A DNA stretch of 64,000 nt from Eurosta solidaginis (taxonomy: Eukaryota; Arthropoda; Insecta; Diptera; Tephritidae): the NCBI RefSeq assembly GCF_040869045.1, contig NC_090319.1:380633601-380697600 (forward strand), read 5' to 3'. A program made the translations under genes and the position numbers. The notes beneath the pieces were generated by a model. It worked only from the letters and a program-made list of their open reading frames with translations. It did not search any database and had not been told where the DNA came from. Shown here one piece after another: positions 1-10,208 of this stretch (position 1 is the stretch's first letter; every line of letters begins with the position of its first letter).

Positions 1-840
1 GTAGTTGCCACACTTGATTGTTTCGAACAAAACTTGTAGTATAAATGTTTGACGTAACATTTTAAAAAGAGAACTTGTAAGTTATAGGAAAGTAAAGAAT
101 CAAATCGTGGGAAGGTAATTCACCACTGGAGTAACTACATGTAATTCGGCAAGTCTAATTTTCGTAACAATTTAAGTTGAAACGATTCCAAACAACTCAC
201 ACTTTTATGTTGTCGGAAATATCAACATTAAAAAAGGATGTTTTTTATTATCTTATTAAATTCTTTCGCGTGAGTGAAAATTCGTAAAAACTTGAACAAA
301 ATGTTACTAACTTTGGAAAAATCCTGCTCGTTCAAACAAAACTTTTGCAACAAGAGGGCGCAATTTTGCATTTCGCTTGGACGAGAAGTTGCAAAATCGT
401 ACCCGATATATACACCGGTATCTGTGTGTGTTTTGTGTTTTTCTTGTGTTTTTTCGATTTGATGGTTTTCTTATTTTGGTGTTTTTTTTTTTAATAAGTG
501 GCACCATCGTCATAAGTGCAAAGTACAGAGCGCACTGAGCGTAAAATTCTTTTTGAAATTTGCTCATGTATTGACAGTTGATCGCCGTTGAAATGACCTG
601 TAAGATCAGTTGTGTTGACAAAAAAATCAGTTAGATTGACCAGGAATCTGTATTTTGTTAACTTAAGAGCGGCAATTTCTCTTCTGTTGAAATGACTAAC
701 CTAAATTGTTCGTTTGACAAAGAACTCGGTCGAGTTAACCATAATTCGATCAATTTCACCGAATCTTCGTTAAGTCAAGAACAAGAGAGCCGATATGTTG
801 ATTTTACTGGCACCATTTCTTTCAGTGTATTGTCAATTAG
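1..840 (+). repeat. Repeat family X, copy A (cut by the window edge)
   Basis: Bases from 1 onward match 13041 onward with scattered substitutions and small indels, and match 26893 downward on the opposite strand. All three end in a block reading GTTGATTTTAC...TTTC(A/T)GTGTA. The right part (about 580-830) is dense in GTTGAC/GTTAAC/GTCAA words spaced roughly 20-25 bases apart. There is no coding capacity; short open frames here also occur in copy B and are not conserved. The transposon class is unknown. Confidence 0.8.
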
Positions 841-1079
841 AATTGAGCTGCATATATATGTATATGCTCTTGTATATATTGCTTCCAAAGGTATTCGCGA
901 AACTCTTCTAAGTCAATTTCCGCTTCTATGGACATTAGATTTCTAATTGCACATCATGAAATTCGTTTATCGGCGACATAGAAATGACATGAAAATATCA
1001 CAAGTTTTAAAAAAATACGAATCAGCGCAGTTTCATACTAAAATAATAATCTTCCAAGAGAGCATTTGGTTTATGTTAC

Positions 1080-1720
1080 TCCAATTACCCCCCACCAAAA
1101 CAACCAAGAAACTGATCCGCAACAGTCCCAAGAAGATCTGGATCACGGTGCCGAAATAGTCCAAAAAATATAATTCGCCCCGAAAAGGTCCTCCAAACCA
1201 TCCTGAAATGGTGCCTAAAGAGCCCTGAAGGAAACAGTCCCGTAACGATTATGTTCACAAGCCCGAAACGATCTCGAAATAGTTGTGAAATAAGTTAGAA
1301 ATAGGCCCAACATAATTAAGAAGATAGTCCCGAGCGCACCCAAATAGTCCCGAATTTATCCCAAAAATCATCTTGAGATAACTCAAATAATTTCAAATTT
1401 ATTCTGAAAATAATACCATAATGATCCGGAGACAGTCTCGAAATCATCGAAATCTTCTTGAATTAGTTCTGTATCGATCCAGAAAATAATCCGTAGTGAT
1501 GACAAAAACAATCCCGAAAATGTAACCAAGAAGTCCCAAAAATATCTTTAATCCTAAAGCATCGAATTCACGGTTTCACAATAGTCCCAAAATTATCCCG
1601 AAAACAAACCAGAAATTACCCGAGGCTGATCCCGGAATAGTTCAGATTCAGGGAAATTTCTGATGCGATCCCTAAAATAGTCGCGCTATGGTCCCAAAAC
1701 AGCCCAAATCGTGAAATCAC
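1080..1720. repeat. Degenerate array of CCCGAAA / AATAGTCCC motifs
   Basis: The words TCCCGAAA, CCCGAAAT, AATAGTCCC and CCCAAAA recur every 10-40 bases throughout this stretch, with no clear fixed unit. The same texture appears at 39990-40312 and, more weakly, at 54590-55230, so it is a dispersed degenerate minisatellite-like sequence. No coding potential. Confidence 0.6.
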
Positions 1721-2433
1721 CTCGGATGTCAGATTGCCCTCTTTTCGTTCTTTTCGTTGGATGGACTGCGCTGCTGCTCACTGTTGTTAAAAACTCTATC
1801 TATATGACCCAGATCCTAATTATTATTCATTTAAAAGTTTAAAAATATAGTTCCAGAAAAGGATAGCGGGGGAGGAGGGGGCGGGTGTACCTCCAATCTT
1901 TTCCAAAATTGCCGTACTTATTTAAACCCGTAGAATTAATATCACTCTTCAAAGTCAGTATACTTTGAGTTAAAACGGCTAAAAATAGTTAAAAGACTAC
2001 TCATCCCGAGGGTTGTAGGGTCCAAACCCCCTTTTTGTCAAAACAATATAGTCAATAGATTTGTTTACACTATTTTTGATCTCTATCACAAAATGCCAAA
2101 TCTGTTCATTCGTCCTGACGTTATTGAGTTACAAAACGATCGACGTAGGACCAGAAAAAAGTAGCCAGTGTATCCTTTCGGACTTTAGGCATAACGCGTG
2201 AAAAATTTCAATTTAAATTTACCAGACATGATATAAAATTAAAACAATTTTACCTAACACTGGCGAAATATAAATCGAAAACTGCAAGCCATAATACACC
2301 TCATTCACATTTGAGGTGGTTCATGTTAAGGATGATATCGATAGAATCGTGAAATGGGCCCACCCGGGATCTAATCCTCGATTTTTTTACTCATACATGT
2401 CCAGAATACAGCAGAAAAGAAATCAATTTAAAC
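1721..2433. other. Intronic sequence without recognised features
   Basis: Mixed AT-rich sequence with a G-rich patch near 1867-1886. I see no exon, RNA gene or terminal-repeat structure here. Confidence 0.4.
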
Positions 2434-2577
2434 AAGTAAGGAAGGCTAAGTTCGGGCGTAACCGAACATTAAATACTCAGTTGAATGCTATGGAGACAAA
2501 ATAACTGAAAATCACCATGTAGGAAAATGAACCTAGGGTAAACCTGGAATGTGTTTGAATGGCATGTGTATCAAAAG

Positions 2578-3166
2578 CAGGGATGCACCTTAACGTTAAG
2601 CTAATCGTTTATCAAAAAATTTCCGCCGTTTCCGTTGAAACACTTCGAAATATTATCGATAAAGAAATTATCAAGATAAATTGTATCTCGTTTTTAACCG
2701 AAACGAAAAGCTTTCGTTAACGGTAAAAACGTTAACAAAAACGTGATACTTAAAGTTTGAATTGTGCTGGCAATGCTATAGCCATGGTGAAGCCAGTAAG
2801 GTGCTAACAGCGAGCGGACATACACACGAACTCCATGTAATTTGTTTGTGTAATTCGTTGGTGGTAATGTCAAAATACTCTGAGAAATGTTCGTACTGTC
2901 AAAATTCATGAGAAAAGTTGCAATCAGCTTGGCTAATGCCTTCACCTTTAATGACTCCGCCATCAATCAGCTTTGCCAGCATAGTTTGAAATTAATAATC
3001 AACATAAACGATTTGATTTCGTTTTGATATGGCAGAAAACGAAACAAAATCACTTCGTTAATTTGACGTTCTTAACGTTAATAAACGAAACGAAATGACT
3101 TTGTTTCGTTTATTAACGTTAATTATCGTAACGAAATGATATCGGTTCGTTGGTTAAGCATGCCTG
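2578..3166. mobile_element. Non-autonomous hAT-like element with 8-bp target-site duplication
   Basis: Flanked by perfect copies of ATCAAAAG (2570-2577 and 3167-3174). The ends are inverted: CAGGGATGC on the left and, reading inward on the other strand, CAGGCATGC on the right, followed in each by TTAAC. An 8-bp duplication with CAG-type ends is characteristic of hAT transposons. Without the insert, copy 1 of the GGGCGTGG element reads straight through (GTGTATCAAA to GGTATTAAAGAG). A strong hairpin lies at 3073-3121. A 90-residue minus-strand frame inside shows no transposase motif, so the element is non-autonomous. Confidence 0.88.
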
Positions 3167-3179
3167 ATCAAAAGATAGG

Positions 3180-3670
3180 TATTAAAGAGTATTTTAAGAG
3201 GGAGTGGGCCATAGTCTTATAGGTGGATGCTTTTTCGAGATATCGACATAAAGGTGGACTAGGGGTGACTCTAGAATTTGTTTGTACGATATGGGTATCA
3301 AATGAAAGGTGTTAATGAGTATTTTAAAAGGGGGTGGGTCTTAGTTCTATGGGTGAACGCCTTATCGAGATATCGCCATAAAGGTGGACCAGGGGTGACT
3401 CTAGAATTAGTTTGTACGATATGGGTATCAAATGAAAGGTGTTAATGAGTATTTTAAAAGGGGGTGGGCCTTAGTTCTATGGGTGGACGCCTTTTCGAGA
3501 TATCGCCATAAAGGTGGACTAGGGGTGACTCTAGAATTTGTTTGTACGATATGGGTATCAAATGAAAGGTATTAATGAGGGCTTTAAAAGGGAGTGGTAA
3601 TAGTTGTATATGTGAAGGCGTTTTCGGGATATCGACCAAAATGTGGACCAGGGTGACCCAGATCATCATT
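3180..3670 (+). repeat. Tandem units of about 128-130 bp inside GGGCGTGG copy 1
   Basis: Unit markers GACTCTAGAATT recur at about 130-bp spacing (near 3268, 3398 and 3528), each followed by GATATGGGTATCAAATGAAAGG. About four units are present, compared with about thirteen in the inverted copy. Confidence 0.85.
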
Positions 3671-4980
3671 TGTCTGGTACCGCTAATTTATTTATATATG
3701 TAATACCACGAACAGTATTCCTGCCAAGATCACAAGGACTTTTGATTTCGCCCTGCATAACTTTTTCATTTTCTTCTACTTAATATTATGGTACGTGTCA
3801 CACCCATTTTACAAAGTTTTTTTCTAAAGTTATATTTTGCGTCAATAAACCAATCCAATTACCATGTTTCATCTCTTTTTTCGTAATTGGTATAGAATTA
3901 TGGCATTTTTTAATTTTTCGTAATTTTCGATAACGAAAAGTGGGCGTGGTCATATTCGGATTTCGGCCATTTTTTATACCAATACAAAGTGAGTTCAGAC
4001 GATTACGTGAACTGAGTCTAGTAAAGATATATCGATTTTTGCTCAAGTTATCGTGTTAACGGCCGAGCGGAAGGACAGACGGTCGACTGTGTATAAAAAC
4101 TGGGCGTGGCTTCAACCAGTTTAGCCCTTTTTCACAGAAAAAATGTATCGTCCTAGAATCTAAGCCCCTACCAAATTTCACAAGGATTGGTAAATTTTTG
4201 TCCGACTTATGGCATTAAAAGTATCCTAGACAAATTAAATGAAAAAGGGCGGAGCCACGCCCATTCTGAAATTTTCTTTTATTTTTGTATTTTGTTGCAT
4301 CATATCATTACTGGAGCTGAATGTTGACATAATTTACTTATATACTGTAAAGATATTAACTTTTTTTTTTTTAATTTGACTTGAATTTTTTTTTTTGTTT
4401 AAAGTGGGCGTGGTCATATTCCGATTTTGCAAAGTTTTATTAAGCATACATATAGTAATAGGAGTAACGTTCGTGCCAAATTTCATCATGATATCTTCAA
4501 CGACTGCCAAATTACAGCTTGCAAACTTCTAAATTACCTTCTTTTAAAAGTGGGCGTTTCCATGCCCATTGTCCAAAATTTTACTAGTTTTCTATTCTGC
4601 GTCATAAGTTCAACTCACCTACCAAGTTTGATCGCTTTATCCGTCTTTGTTAATGAATTATCGCACTTTTTCGGTTTTTCGAAATTTTCGATATCGAAAA
4701 AGTGGGCGTGGTTATAGTCCGATATTGTTCATTTTAAATAGCGATCTGAGATGAGTGCCCAGGACCCTACATACCAAATTTCATCAAGATAAGTCAAAAT
4801 TTACTCAAGTTATCGTGTTAACGGACGGACGGATATGGCTCAATCAAATTTTTTTTCGATCCTGATTATTTTGATATATGGAAGTCTATATCTATCTCGA
4901 TTCCTTTATATCTGTACAACCTACAGTTATCCAATCAAAGTTAGTATACTCTGTGAGCTCTGCTCAACTGAGTATAAAAT

Positions 4981-5380
4981 CTATAAAAGGTGCCTGGTCA
5001 CTACTCTCAACTGTGAACTGTTTCGATTAATACCAAATCTGTGCTCGCATAAGTCCACTTTTATTTTAAGTTGGGACGGCTATTGAAATCTTCACTTTAT
5101 GGGTGTTTACAATGAGTTGATTATATTTGTTTGTTGCTGCCATTTGTGCATGAATGTGTGTGTTAAAAGCCAAGTGTTAGTCTATTATTAATATTATAAG
5201 GCGGAGAGCAATTTATCATACGTGTGTACAGATGCACTTGCATGCATACACCTAACCTTACAAATACATGCATACACAATCATATAAACGATGAATGAAT
5301 TGAGATGCAATGCTATTATAAGCTTGAATGCTTGTATACTTGACTTCTTGACTGGCTGAGTGGTTGAGTAGCCTGGCAGA
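4981..5380. other. Spacer between the two inverted GGGCGTGG copies (left part)
   Basis: Unique-looking AT-rich sequence with (CATA)-type patches near 5236-5290. It ends at the duplicated target CTGGCAGA of the hAT-like element that starts at 5381. Confidence 0.4.
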
Positions 5381-5548
5381 TAGAGCTGGATTTCGATTCG
5401 ATTCTTAATCGATTACTCGATATTTTTTTTTTTTAGAAATGTAGAATCGATTCTTTTTTTTTAAATCGTTCGATTCTTTAGGCATCGAAGTTTTCATCAT
5501 TATCTACTTTACGGATGCTTGAGGGAATACATATTCTGTAATTTTTGA

Positions 5549-8500
5549 TTTTATACTCAGTTGAGCAGAGCTCACAGAGTATATTAAGTTTGATTGGATA
5601 ACGGTTGGTTGTACATATATAAAGGAATCGAGATAGATATAGACTTCCATATATCAAAATAATCAGGATCCAAAAAAAATTTGATTGAACCATGTCCGTC
5701 CGTCCGTTAACACGATAACTTGAGTAAATTTTGAGGTATCTTGATGAAATTTGGTATGTAGGTTCCTGAGCACTCATCTCAGATCGCTATTTAAAATGAA
5801 CGATATCGGACTATAACCACGCCCACTTTTTCGATATCGAAAATTTCGAAAAACCGTAAAAATGCGATAATTCATTGCCAAATGCGGTTAAAGCGATGAA
5901 ACTTGGTAGATGGGTTGACGTTATGACGCAGAATAGAAAATTAGTAAGCTTTTGGACAATGGGCGTGGCACCGCCCACTTTTACAAGAAGGTAATTTAAA
6001 AGTTTTGCAAGCTGTAATTTGGCAGTCGTTGAAGATATCATGATGAAATTTGGCAGGAACGTTAATACTATTACTATATATGTGCTAAATAAAAATTAGC
6101 AAAATTGGATGAAGAACACGCCCAATTTTTCAAAAAAATTTTTTTTAAATTCAAATTTTAACAAAAAATTTAATATCTTTACTGTATATAAGTAAATTAA
6201 GTCAAAATTCAACTCCAGTAATGATATGATGCAACAAAATACAAAAATAAAAGAAAATTTCAAAATGGGCGTGGCTCCGCCCATTTTCATTTAGTGTGTC
6301 TAGAATTTTTTTAATGCCATAAGTCGAACAAAAATTTACCAATCCTTTTGAAATTTGGTAGGAGCATAGCTTCTATGACGTTAACTGTTCTCTGTGAAAA
6401 TGGTCGAAATCGGTGGAAGCCACGCCCAGTTTTTATACACACCGTCTGTCCTTCCGCTCGGCCGTTAACACAATAACTTGAGCAAAAACCGATATGTCTT
6501 TACTAAACTTAGCCCACGTACTTATCTGAACTCACTTTATCTTGGTATAAAAAATGGCCGAAATCCGACCATAACCACGCCCACTTTATCGATATCGAAA
6601 ATTACGAAAAATTAAAAAAATGCCATAATTCTATACCAAATACGCAAAAAAGGGATGAAACATGGTAACTGGATTGGTTTATTGACGCAAAATATAACTT
6701 TGGAAAAAACTTTGTAAAATGGGTGTGACACCTACCATATTAAGTAGAAGAAAATGAAAAAGTTCTACAAGGCGAATTCAACAGGCCTTGGAATCTTGGC
6801 AGGAATACTGTTAGTGTTATTGAATATATAAATAAATTAGCAGTACCCGACAGATGATTTTCTGGATCACCTGATCCACATTTGGTCGATATCGCGAGAA
6901 CGCCTTCACATATACATCTAAGGGCCACTCGCTTTTAAAACCCTCATTAATACCTTTAATTTGATATCCATATCGTACAAACACATTCTAGAGTCAACCC
7001 TGGCCCACCCTAATGGCGATATCTCGAAAAGGCGTGCACCTATAGACCTAATGCCCACTCCCTCTTAAAATGCTCAGTAACACCTTTCGTTTGATACCCA
7101 TATCGTAAAAACATTCTAGAGTCACCCCTGGCCCACCCTAATGGCGATATCTCGAAAAGGCGTCCACCTATAGACCTAATGTCCACTCCCTCTTAAAATG
7201 CTCAGTAACACCTTTCCTTTGATACCCATATCGTACAAACATTCTAGAGTCACCCCTGGCCCACCCTAATGGCGATATCTCGAAAAGGCGTTCACCTATA
7301 GACCTAATGCCCACTCCCTCTTAAAATGCTCAGTGACACCTTTCGTTTGATACCCATATCGTACAAACATTCTAGAGTCACCCCTGGCACACCCTAATGG
7401 CGATATATCGAAAAGGCGTCCACCTATAGACCTAATGCCCATTCCCTCTTAAAATGCTCAGTAACACCTTTCGTTTGATACCCATATCGTACAAACATTC
7501 TAGAGTCACCCTTGGTCCACCTTTATGGCGATATCTCGAAAAGGCGTCCACCTATAGAACTGAGGATTACTCCCTTTTAAAATACTCATTACCACCTTTC
7601 ATTTGATACCCATATCGTACAAACACATTCTAGAGTCACCCTGGCCCACCCTAATGGCGATATCTCGAAAAGGCGCCCACCTATAGACCTAGTGCCCACT
7701 CCCTCTTAAAATGCTCAGTAACACCTTTCGTTTGATACCCATATCGTACAAACATTCTAGAGTCACCCTTGGTCCACCTTTATGGCGATATCTCGAAAAG
7801 GCGTCCACCTATAGAACTAAGGATTACTCCCTTTTAAAATACTCATTACCACCTTTCATTTGATACCCATATCGTACAAACACATTCCAGAGTCACCCCT
7901 GGCCCACCCTAATGGCGATATCTCGAAAAGGCGTCCACCTATGGACCTAATGCCCACTCCCTCTTAAAATGCTCAGTAACACCTTTCGTTTGATACCCAT
8001 ATCGTACAAACACATTCTAGAGTCACCCCTGGCCCACCCTAATGGCGACATTTCGAAAAGGCGTCCACCTATAGACCTAATGCCCACTCCCTCTTAAAAC
8101 GCTCAGTAACACCTTTCATTTGATTCCCATATCGTACAACTAGAGACACCCCTGGTGCACCTTTATGGCGATATCTCGAAACGGCGTCCACCTAGGGAAC
8201 TAAGGATCACTCCTTTTCAAAATACTCATTAACAGCTTTCATGTGATACCCATATCGTACAAACATATTCTAGAGTCACCCCTGGTCCACCTTTATGGGG
8301 ATTTCTCGAAAAGGAGTTCACCTATAGAACTAAAGCCCATTCCCTTTTAAAATACTCATTATCACCTTTCATTTGATACCCATATCGTACAAACACATTC
8401 TAGAGTCAGCCCTGGTCCACCTTTATGGCGATATCCCTAAATGGCGTCCATCCATAGAACTATGGCCTACTCTCTCTTAAAATACTCTTTAATACCTTCC

Positions 8501-8642
8501 ATTTGATACACATGTCATACAACCACATTCCAGGGTTACCCTAGGTTCATTTTCCTACATGGTGATTTTCCTTATTTTGTCTCCATAGCTCTCAACTGAG
8601 TACGTAATGTTCGGTTACACCCGAACTTAGCCTTCCTTACTT
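5549..8642 (-). mobile_element. GGGCGTGG repeat element, copy 2 (inverted)
   Basis: Reading the minus strand this copy runs from AAGTAAGGAAGGCTAAG (8642) to the CTCAACTGAGTATAA end (about 5549), parallel to copy 1 but in the opposite direction. It lacks the 589-bp hAT insert. Its GGGCG modules (about 5820-6600) mirror those of copy 1, and its 128-bp tandem block is greatly expanded. Frames at 5478-5777, 5811-6041 and 6096-6290 fall in the module region and show no protein family. Confidence 0.85.
6930..8545 (-). repeat. Expanded 128-bp tandem array (about 13 units)
   Basis: The marker ATTCTAGAG recurs at 6985, 7113, 7241, 7369, 7497, 7627, 7754, 7884 (variant), 8014, about 8137 (partly deleted), 8267, 8397 and 8527 (variant). 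Spacing is exactly 128 bp for the first five, then 127-130 bp. Units alternate between forms with AATGCTCAGTAACACC and AATACTCATTACCACC, which suggests duplication of multi-unit blocks. Confidence 0.92.
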
Positions 8643-8827
8643 GTTATAAATTGTTTTAATGATTGCCACAGATATGCAACCCTTTAGGATTGTCACAATG
8701 CTTGGATCCTCGGTACATTTTGCCTTAACGAGTAATATTAAGAAACAGAAGTGGCAGTTTTTATGAAATTTCATCAATTAAATTCCTATTCCTTATTCAT
8801 TTTTATTTTCAATAAGCGAAGAAAATA

Positions 8828-9188
8828 AAAAAAAATAAATGTAAGGCGCGATAACCTCCGAAGAGATCTAAGGCCGAGCTTCTCTTCCAATTTGCGTCGT
8901 GCTCCTCTTGATTTTCCCTACAAATTGGCCGGACGGGACCTACATGTTTTATGCCGACTCCGAACGGCATCTGCAAAGCAGATGAGTTTTCACTGAGAGC
9001 TTTTCATGGCAGAAATACACCCGGAGTGCTTGCCAAACACTGCCGAGGGGCGTCCCCGCTTAGAAAAATTTTCTTCTAATTGAAAAATCTTATTTCTAAA
9101 ATTTTGATGTTGCTCTGCCCGGGAGTTGAACCCAGGGCATACGGTGTGATAGGCGGAGCACGCTACCATCACACCACGGTGGCCGCCA
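8828..9188 (-). mobile_element. tRNA-derived SINE
   Basis: On the minus strand the element begins GGCGGCCACCGTGGTGTGATGG and contains an A-box-like TGTGATGGTAGCGTGCTC and a B-box-like GGGTTCAACTCCC, the internal RNA polymerase III promoter of a tRNA-derived SINE. The body of about 230 bp ends in an A-rich tail. A 14-bp target-site duplication AAGCGAAGAAAATA flanks it (8814-8827 and 9189-9202), as expected for LINE-mediated insertion. The same family is at 27119-27484. It is not a functional tRNA gene. Confidence 0.9.
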
Positions 9189-9202
9189 AAGCGAAGAAAA
9201 TA

Positions 9203-9680
9203 CTTCCATAAAATTTTTAACTGAAACTACGCAAACCATGACACAAATTGCCATATGTTGTCAATTGAAAGTTCCGTATACCTCATTGATTAAAAAGCTG
9301 CAAACGTACATATACTGAGAACATGTTACCTTAAGTATGTAATAAATACTTCCTCTTTATATGACGCTGAACATAGATCGATTCTAATGCCGTAAAAGAA
9401 GAGAGAACATTATACATATTGTAATAATAAGTATAAAAGAAGAAAGTGTATTGGTTGGTGTTCCCAAGATTGGTTTCTCTACATTTTGAAATAAAAGATT
9501 CAAAAAAGTGCAAAAAGGATGACATTTCAGTAAAGACTATACTAATTATCTCACTCTGATGAAAGAATCAAGTGAAGACCCATGTGGCATTCCTTGATGC
9601 TTCCAATTTTGTCGACAGGCAACGAAACAGAGAGAAACTGTCCAGCTTTGTTTGTTGGGAAAAATCGTGTAAATGGTTAA
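9203..9680. other. Intronic sequence without recognised features
   Basis: AT-rich sequence within the outer hAT-like interval. It may include parts of that element, but I see no clear boundary. Confidence 0.35.
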
Positions 9681-10052
9681 AGGGCCAATTAATGGTGACT
9701 TATAACCATAACAACATAACCAGATAAAACAGCTGATCGAACCTACCTTATGGAAATCAATGTAATCGATTAATGGTGCCATACCATAACGCTAACGCCA
9801 TAACCATACCATATCCAACCAATTGGTTTTTAGTTTCTCGCCATATCTATAACCTAAAAATATTTGAGTTGGTGAATTTAATAACTTTTTGTAGATTTTA
9901 ATCATTGTTTTGGATACGTTATGACTAAGAGACTTATTTTTTGATTTACGATTTTAGGTTAAGGCACCATTAATCGATCACATTGGAGATGGTTATGGAT
10001 ATAGGTATGGTTACAGCTATGGCGTTAGAGTTAAGGAAGTTTAATTGACCCT
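9681..10052. mobile_element. Short inverted-repeat element (MITE), TAA-flanked
   Basis: The ends are AGGGCCAATTAA and, inverted, AGGGTCAATTAA, flanked on both sides by TAA (9678-9680 and 10053-10055). Further inside, ATCGATTAATGGTGCC near 9765 is inverted as GGCACCATTAATCGAT near 9964. A TAA duplication would fit the PIF/Harbinger group, but a TA duplication cannot be excluded. Confidence 0.6.
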
Positions 10053-10208
10053 TAAGTACGTAAGCAAGTACACTGTTACAAAGAATAAGCAAAATTTAAA
10101 TAAACTTTGATTGGTTCGATTTAATCGATTAAATCGATTTTTTTCTAGCATCGAATCGAAAAAATCGATTCTTAAAAAAATCTAATCGAATCCAGTTCTA
10201 CTAGCAGG

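Larger units (their letters stand above)
2434..4980 (+). mobile_element. GGGCGTGG repeat element, copy 1
   Basis: The copy starts AAGTAAGGAAGGCTAAG and ends near CTCAACTGAGTATAAAAT. Both boundaries are shared with the inverted copy at 5549-8642. Near the ends are matching inverted words: TACTCAGTTGA at 2474 and CTCAACTGAGTA near 4965. The left part holds about 128-bp tandem units. The right part holds GGGCG motifs at 3942, 4102, 4247, 4406, 4552 and 4704 and blocks such as CTCAAGTTATCGTGTTAACG. A 589-bp hAT-like element interrupts it. No conserved protein is encoded; short frames such as 4427-4717 are not maintained between copies. I recognise this as an abundant fly repeat but cannot place it in a transposon superfamily. 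Confidence 0.85.
5381..10200. mobile_element. Outer ATCGATT-rich hAT-like element, interrupted by nested insertions
   Basis: The left end TAGAGCTGGATT and the right end AATCCAGTTCTA are inverted copies; both continue into AATCGATT-rich sequence (5381-5480 and 10100-10200). The flanking octamers are CTGGCAGA and CTAGCAGG, matching at 6 of 8 positions with both differences transitions, as expected for an old 8-bp hAT duplication. Inside lie GGGCGTGG copy 2, a SINE and the 9681-10052 element. Removing these leaves roughly 1 kb of original element. No transposase is visible. Confidence 0.6.

Noticed and set aside
4427..6290. Open frames in the GGGCGTGG pair (for example 4427-4717, 5478-5777, 5811-6041, 6096-6290)
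   Set aside because: They lie in repeat modules, are not kept between copies, and read lysine/phenylalanine-rich nonsense.
6930..8545. CRISPR-like array
   Set aside because: Units are contiguous 128-bp tandem copies without unique spacers, in a eukaryotic transposable element.
9100..9187. tRNA gene
   Set aside because: A and B boxes are part of a SINE with body, A-rich tail and target duplication; the tRNA fold is not intact.
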